DNA of 64,000 nt from Typha latifolia (lineage: Eukaryota; Streptophyta; Magnoliopsida; Poales; Typhaceae): contig CM034111.1 of the NCBI GenBank assembly GCA_019914945.1, positions 7,688,001 through 7,752,000 of the forward strand. Reading direction: 5' to 3'. Positions within the stretch are counted from its first letter, which is position 1, and every line of letters begins with the position of its first letter. The notes under the pieces were generated by a model. That model did not search any database and was not told the DNA's origin. It worked only from the letters and a program-made list of their open reading frames with translations. Below are positions 59,001-64,000 of this stretch, piece after piece. The translations under genes and the position numbers were made by a program.

Positions 59001-61784
59001 AAATTATATTGATAATGGTATTTTGGATTGAGGTAATAACATGCCATTTTTTTAAGAACTTGTAAGTAGATATTTATTACTACTTTATACAGTGCATAAT
59101 TATATATACTTGCCATGTGTAATATTTGGCTCTTTGCTCATATGAAAATCTCAGCATTGCTTGATTATATCAATGAAGGGCTTAGTCTTGTTCTCTCTAG
59201 CAATCCTCATAATTTCTTTCTTTGCTTGCTACAGGAAGTACTAGGGATATTTTTATTTTCAGTCTCTTCTCTTTGCTAAACATTCTTAAAACAATATCAA
59301 GGGGTTCTATTATGCGAACAATTTCTTAAATTGCGTCCCAAAATTTAATGACTAATATAGTACTTTAAGTGATCTTGCCATCTTGTGATTGTAAAATTCA
59401 AGAGTCATTCCACTCTTGGAAATTAACCAGACCTTAAGCTCTACAATTATTCCACTCTTGGGAATTAACCTGACCTTTAGCTCTACTTTATTTTGCAGCA
59501 TAGAGTTTAATGCAATAAAATTTGTGGCAGACCTTGTTGTCCTAGGCTGAAGAAGCTCCTTGTTGATGAATTTTTTTCATATGAAATTTAGGATTCTTGA
59601 AGAAAATTTTAATAAAAATAATTCTCGGTTGCTGTTTTTTTGTCTTTGTTTACATATGACATTGATATATGTAAGCCTGTTGGACTTTATTCATGTAAGT
59701 GCTATTTAATAAGCATGTAGTGGCACTTATAAAATTGCTGATTGATAGCTTAGTTCTTGGAAGATTTTTATTCCAAGAGATGGGAGTTTTTCTTACGCAT
59801 GTAAAGTTAGGGAAATTGGGATATGAATGAAAATTTTGCTCCCGAACTAGCTTCTCTTGTTGGGGAAATTCAACATTTCCATATTCTTACTTTCACTATA
59901 AATACGTAGGTCTTTGCTTATCATCTCCTACATTTTGATCTAATTGCAGAAAATCTCCTACTTTTTCCATATTTGACTCATTATCAGGCACATTTGGAAA
60001 GCCACCATCAATTGGTGTAGAATGAAATTTTCAGGAACCATGATATACAATCTTTTGACTGAAATGCACTTCACACTCTTTTGTGCGGTTGTGAAAAAAT
60101 CACCTAAATGGCTTTTTTTTTTGTCCAATAAAAGAATATCTTATGAATAGGAGCTGTTTATTGGAACTAAATCTGGAAAAGGAGACAACTTTTAAACTTT
60201 GGAAAAGGAAGAGCCTTTTGCAAATATGGCTTAAATACTAACAAGTTAAATTAGATGTTGATATGTGATGGAACTCTGTCGCTGCTGGTATCCCTTTCCC
60301 TAATGTCTCCCTTCTTGTTTGTCCCTCTTTATCATGCCTATGTTGATATGACATGATGCATATTGGCATCTCATGTTGGTGGTTTGTCAGGACAGGCATG
60401 TGCTGTGAATCTAAAAACCTCGTTTCATATCTAGATGAATATACAGTATAATGGTGTTTGAAACATCTGAAAGGATATCTAGCATAACTAAGTTCTCTCA
60501 TTTCTTTTCCAGTCAGGACCTGATGAACGGAGTATTCCTGGAAATACTATTGCTGTGCAAGCAGATATGCCTTATAGTGGACTTACAATGTTTGGAACTG
60601 CATTCCTATCGAAGTTTGAGTGCTCCCAGATGCCACATCCGGTAAGAATAATTCTGGTTGCGAAATGTTCTCAAATGCTATGCGGATTAATAGTCACTCT
60701 GTATTTCTGAAGCTACTGGAACATATCACATTTGTTGACACCCCTGGAGTTCTTTCTGGAGAAAAGCAACGGACCCAACGAAGCTATGATTTTACTGGTG
60801 TTACATCATGGTTTGCAGCTAAGTGTGACCTTATTCTTCTTCTCTTTGATCCTCATAAACTTGATATAAGTGATGAGTTCAAACGTGTAATTGCGTCTCT
60901 CCGTGGCCATGATGACAAGATACGTGTGGTTTTAAATAAGGCAGACCAGGTTGATACTCAGCAGGTATGGGATTATATGATGATTTTGTTTGTTTATCAG
61001 TGAATATTGCTCATATATACCAATTCTTACATTATTGTTACAGCTTATGAGAGTATATGGTGCACTAATGTGGTCCCTTGGAAAAGTGCTGAACACTCCT
61101 GAAGTTGTCCGTGTTTATATTGGGTACAAAAAGTTTCTTGTGCAATTATTACGTTCTATTATCTATAGTAGTTATCTGTTTCGTGAGAATGCTTTAATTT
61201 GTTAAGATTACAGAAATATTCTTGATTCTGCAAAAAAGATGATTGTAATTGCAGGCTAAATGTTATCAGTTTCTTTGTTCACCTTCAAAATATATCGTAC
61301 TCCACACTTCATGATTGTTACTCATAGGTCATTCAATTATATTGGTTTACATACTAGTAGTAGATTCTTGTGTCACATTAAAATCTTCATTCTATTTTAC
61401 TAATTCTGCATTTTATTTTATAATTTACAGATCATTCAATGACAAGCCAGTGAATGAAGCAGCTGTTGGCCCACTTGGAAAGGAGCTTTTTGAGAGAGAG
61501 CAAGATGACCTCCTTTCTGATTTGAAAGATATTCCTAAGAAGGCTTGTGACCGCAGGGTAAACTTTTTCAGTTGTCATTTATAAAATATTTCTTTGAACT
61601 ACTGGTCAGAGAATGAATCTTTACCTCCTTTCCGTTGCAGATAAATGAGTTTGTTAAACGTGCAAGAGCAGCCAAAATTCATGCTTATATAGTCAGCCAC
61701 CTAAGGAAAGAGATGCCGGCAATGATGGGCAAGGCTAAGGTTCAACAACGACTTATAGATAACCTAGAAGAGGAGTTCGCGAAG
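47015..61784 (+). CDS. EHD-type dynamin-like ATPase (EH domain protein), 3' end outside window
   Basis: Membrane-remodelling protein of endocytic recycling. Exons: 47015-47099, 47198-47277, 48003-48071, 48157-48214, 48330-48382, 48486-48528, 48607-48668, 50099-50212, 50367-50469, 50572-50621, 60513-60641, 60713-60964, 61044-61123, 61431-61557, 61641-61784; all GT-AG and in frame, 483 residues. Plant EHDs are about 545 residues, so roughly 60 C-terminal residues lie beyond a donor at 61785. The N-terminal EH domain has an EF-hand loop (D27, D29, D31 to D38) and the ligand-pocket Trp (W57). The nucleotide-binding domain has the P-loop GQYSTGKT (203-210), DTPG (291-294) and NKAD (357-360). N-terminal EH placement is the plant arrangement (Arabidopsis EHD1/2). 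Intron 10 (50622-60512) carries an antisense retrotransposon. Confidence 0.96.
47430..48002 (+). other. EHD intron 2, unexplained segment
   Basis: AT-rich sequence in intron 2. A minus-strand open frame at 47552-47788 encodes [20 protein letters not shown] residues; the base texture reminded me of plastid DNA but I cannot match it to a gene. Nothing is claimed beyond intron sequence. Confidence 0.3.
48669..50098 (+). other. EHD intron 7 (1.4 kb)
   Basis: AT-rich intron with no gene. It contains the 69-bp tandem duplication listed separately. The open stretch near 49430 (MADPKQNDG) has no EHD counterpart and was not used as an exon because exons 7 and 8 already join in frame. Confidence 0.7.
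49818..49955. repeat. 69-bp tandem duplication in EHD intron 7
   Basis: Two copies (49818-49886 and 49887-49955) of CATACATGGGGAACTTTCTT through ATATAAACTCATGGA, differing at two or three bases. This is a young local duplication. Confidence 0.92.
50622..52755 (+). other. EHD intron 10, part left of the retrotransposon
   Basis: AT-rich. It contains a 148-bp tandem duplication (51272-51550) and, at 52345-52506, a minus-strand acidic stretch reading [18 protein letters not shown] followed by [16 protein letters not shown]. The latter looks like the C-terminal tail of an old transposase or nuclear protein, but I cannot name it. Confidence 0.5.
51272..51550. repeat. 148-bp tandem duplication in EHD intron 10
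   Basis: Copies begin at 51272 (AGCCTGTAGTGGCATTTTTA) and 51420 (AGCTTGTAGTGGTGTTTTTC) and share AAGTAATTGAAACAAAC and TTGAGAAAATA blocks. They are diverged and the second copy is shorter. Confidence 0.75.
52756..53662 (-). repeat. Family B 3' LTR with 20-bp tandem palindromes
   Basis: 907 bp; on the plus strand it starts TGATAATATCTGG and ends GTGTATCA. Between 53341 and 53420 a 20-bp unit (TCGCATTCGAACGCGCGCGA) is repeated about four times; further TTCGAACG sites continue to 53592. Confidence 0.9.
53690..55039 (-). pseudogene. Chromovirus integrase and chromodomain-like tail
   Basis: From 55039: zinc region ([12 protein letters not shown], then [10 protein letters not shown]), core ([41 protein letters not shown]), then, after a frame change near 54450, [13 protein letters not shown] and [17 protein letters not shown], the C-terminal [19 protein letters not shown], and a tail [14 protein letters not shown] at about 53750, a chromodomain signature of chromoviruses. 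Stops separate the parts. Confidence 0.92.
55043..56500 (-). pseudogene. Chromovirus reverse transcriptase-RNase H
   Basis: From about 56500: RT with the [10 protein letters not shown] region, [34 protein letters not shown], and a catalytic box reading [10 protein letters not shown], in which the first Asp of the DD pair is Tyr. Then [22 protein letters not shown], RNase H ([32 protein letters not shown]) to 55043. Frameshifts occur near 56330 and 55830. Confidence 0.92.
56501..58200 (-). pseudogene. Chromovirus gag-protease
   Basis: From the ATG at 58190 ([20 protein letters not shown]): a gag N-terminal region with a [15 protein letters not shown] segment, then a frame change to [25 protein letters not shown] (gag core, about 57560) and ASFHLQ. 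Beyond 57225 come a zinc-knuckle remnant ([10 protein letters not shown]) and the protease with [13 protein letters not shown], in which the conserved Gly after Ser is Glu. In-frame stops at about 57430, 57230 and 56650. Confidence 0.9.
58213..58224 (-). other. Chromovirus primer binding site
   Basis: Minus strand TGGTATCAGAGC, the exact complement of the initiator tRNA-Met 3' end, three bases inside the 5' LTR. Confidence 0.92.
58228..58706 (-). repeat. Family B 5' LTR, truncated (U3 half lost)
   Basis: Matches about 480 bp of the 907-bp LTR at 52756 onwards. The missing outer portion contains the palindrome array and would contain the promoter, so the element has no promoter of its own at its 5' end. 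Confidence 0.88.
58707..60512 (+). other. EHD intron 10, part right of the retrotransposon
   Basis: AT-rich intron sequence, with a 42-bp tandem duplication at 59407-59490 (ATTCCACTCTTGG-AATTAACC). No gene or transposon termini recognised. It ends at the acceptor TTTTCCAG before exon 11. Confidence 0.7.
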
Positions 61785-64000
61785 GTATTGGGCTACTGAA
61801 CTATATAACATTACTCTTGAAATTCCAAGTAACAAACGCAAACAGAGAAAATGATTTAGGTGACATGTTTGTTATATAGATTATGTTATTGTTGAGACTT
61901 TGGCTCGACACTTTTGGCGGGTTTTAAGCATTGATCCCAAAATCGGCCGAGTTTGAGTCGGACCGGCTGATCCAGATTGGGATTGGCAATAACCGATCCA
62001 AATCAGACCGGTTTTGGCCAGTATAGGCTAGTTTCAGCTGTATCGGCCGAAACTCGGCTATATCAGCTGAAAACAACAATGTCAACTGAAATTAATTTTT
62101 TTTAAGATTTAGGTCGAATCTTAAGTGTATCTAATCTAGGTGACATTAATAATTGATGTCATCGATTGCTTTCTTTTTAAATTTTTAGTTTTTACTCTAT
62201 TTCTCACACACTGCCCTCACTCTCACACTTCACCGAGTTCATTTGGTGGCCGTTTTGGTAAGCCCCCTTAGTCCACACTTTGGTGAGCTCGGATGAGTTT
62301 TTGTTTCCTTTTTTTCTCACCCATTTTGAACTCCTTTTTACTGCTATAGAACAACAATGAAGAGATATCTATCTCTTCATGTAATTCTGCAGTAATAATT
62401 TATGAGTATAAAAATATGTCTAATTCAAGTCAATTTAGTATGGTTTTGAGTGAGTTTTTTCTTTAGTTTTTAAAGTTCATATGTGACTAATTTTTATTTC
62501 TTATTTTTCTGTATGTTTTATAAATATTTAGAAATGTTTTTGAATTTTAAATAATATTTAGAATTTTACGTAATTAGAAATAGTCCGATCCGATACGAAC
62601 AACCGATACGACCGATACAGCCGATATGGCTGATATGTATCATTTTTTCTAACGGCCGATTTCAATCGCGATATCGGATTTTGAAACTTTGGTTTTAAGC
62701 ATATGGAAGGACTATAATTGTCCATATTCAGGTGCCATCAATTTTTGCATTCCTATATTAGACTAACTCACTCGTCCAAATAGTTTTTATCAAGAAATAA
62801 AAACTAAATTTATGTGAACATTTTATTTTTATAGGCTTGGTCCAGATCATTATCACATGTTGAAATAATTTGGCATTGACAGATTTTTCAAAATTCCTAA
62901 ATAGAGGAAGCAAGTTCTACGCGCTGTTATTTTTTGCAATCTTCATTTAGCTTGACCATCAGGGAAGATCGGTGTTCAAGTTCATGACCTAACAACTATC
63001 TTTTAGATTTTATCTTCTTTTCTTCTTCCCTCTCTCTCTTATCCCACTCATAGGCTTCCTTCACTCATTTGTGAAGGCCATGCTTTTTTCTCCAAGCTCT
63101 ATCACTCCATCATGCAACTTATCTCTTGAGCCTTCCTAAACTTATCTTACATCCACACTTTTGTGGGGGCTACTCTGGAGGTTGGGTCGAAAAAATAGCC
63201 TAATTCGTCCCAGTTATGGAACTTTCACGGAGATATTGGTTTTAACAATTGATCATAGTTGAACTGGATAAGTTTCTAATTTGAATAGATTTTGGTATTA
63301 ATCGATACTAGGCATGGTCGTCTGCTGTTTCGGAATGGTTTCGGTATTATTGATTGATACTAGTGATGTTCGGTGGTCATATGAGCCGAAATGGCCAAAT
63401 TACTATTTTTTCTTTAGGCCTCGTTTACTTTAAGAATAAAGTCAATTCTAATAGGTATTCCTTTTTGTTATTTTCAAAATGATGTCTTTATTCTAGGAAT
63501 AACTATTTTTATGTTCACCTGTATTATGAAATAAGGGTATAATAATTAACTTTGATGTGATATAAAGTGAAGAAAAATATATTATTCTTGAAGTGAACTT
63601 GGGGCTAATTTTGATTGATTTTGTGTTGGATCTGATGGGGATCCTACCTGAGACATCAAGTGATCAATGTATAATATGTCCTTTCTCCAATTCCCTATTT
63701 TCTCTCCATGTACAAACCTCAGAATTTGACCAATTATGGGTAACACAATAAATCACAAGTAGATCCAACTTAGAGGGAGACCTGACGAGTTTGAAGCTCT
63801 ATCTAAGTGTTCTAAGCTCTGACCATGTGAGTCATTTTTCTCCTCTCAATTTTTTCCTGTTGGGACTAGGTGGATGTGGCCACTGCTGGCAATAGTGGTG
63901 GTTGCAACCACAAACCAACTCCACATATGCAATACTTTAATTAGGTAATTTGAAGTTTCTTATGTTTCTATCATTTTCTCTAAACTTTTGCCTCGTTCAC
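61785..64000 (+). other. EHD intron 15, running off the window
   Basis: Begins GTATTGG after an in-frame exon end. The expected EHD C-terminal residues are not found in any frame up to 64000, so the final exons lie outside. It contains a repeat-like insertion at 61932-62690. Confidence 0.75.
61920..62702. mobile_element. Insertion-like segment with 12-bp direct repeats
   Basis: GGTTTTAAGCAT occurs at 61920-61931 and 62691-62702. Between them, sequence rich in CGGCCGA and CCGATACGA motifs at both ends surrounds an AT-rich centre without coding capacity. It looks like an old non-autonomous element; the class is not determined. Confidence 0.4.

Overview
The window is nuclear DNA from a flowering plant. 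It holds two spliced housekeeping genes separated and invaded by dense, nested LTR retrotransposons. Introns are GT-AG, the EHD protein has the plant architecture (EH domain at the N-terminus), and the elements are typical plant lineages (Sirevirus-type Ty1/copia, chromovirus-type Ty3/gypsy, Mutator-like). Both host genes have a GC-rich 5' end over AT-rich later exons, which hints at a monocot; this is an inference and no species can be named.

Layout. 0.8-12.7 kb, minus strand: a complete nine-exon poly(A)-binding protein gene (656 residues) whose introns carry a MITE and a gypsy solo LTR with a perfect 5-bp target duplication. 13-14.3 kb: intergenic. 14.3-46.1 kb: retrotransposon graveyard. 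From left to right it holds Tekay/Del-like LTRs broken by gypsy integrase and gag-pol remnants (14.3-22.5 kb); a composite Sirevirus of 13.9 kb with both LTRs, primer binding site and a CTGCG target duplication (22.46-36.41 kb); a Mutator-like transposase pseudogene (36.6-37.7 kb); two gypsy LTRs in opposite orientations (37.7-39.35 kb); another Tekay-like LTR (39.4-42.0 kb); two copia gag scraps; and a deleted gypsy element with a TAGGG target duplication (42.5-46.1 kb). 47.0 kb to beyond the right edge, plus strand: an EHD-type dynamin-like ATPase/GTPase gene; 15 exons (483 residues) are visible and the C-terminal end lies outside. Its 9.9-kb intron 10 contains an antisense, almost full-length chromovirus.

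How it fits together. The host genes look intact: every exon joins in frame and the protein motifs are present. All transposon reading frames are broken. The strongest unexpected signal is the perfect palindrome GCGTTCGAACGC and its near variants, clustered in the LTRs of at least three retrotransposon families from both superfamilies (copia and gypsy). The second is the internal architecture of the Sirevirus: an 829-bp gag tandem duplication, deletions of most of the integrase core and part of the reverse transcriptase, three copies of an envelope-like 3' region (two joined through a 25-bp stub of LTR), and gypsy material of both strands between copies one and two. This looks like template switching or recombination before or during insertion, and the whole may have moved as a defective element.
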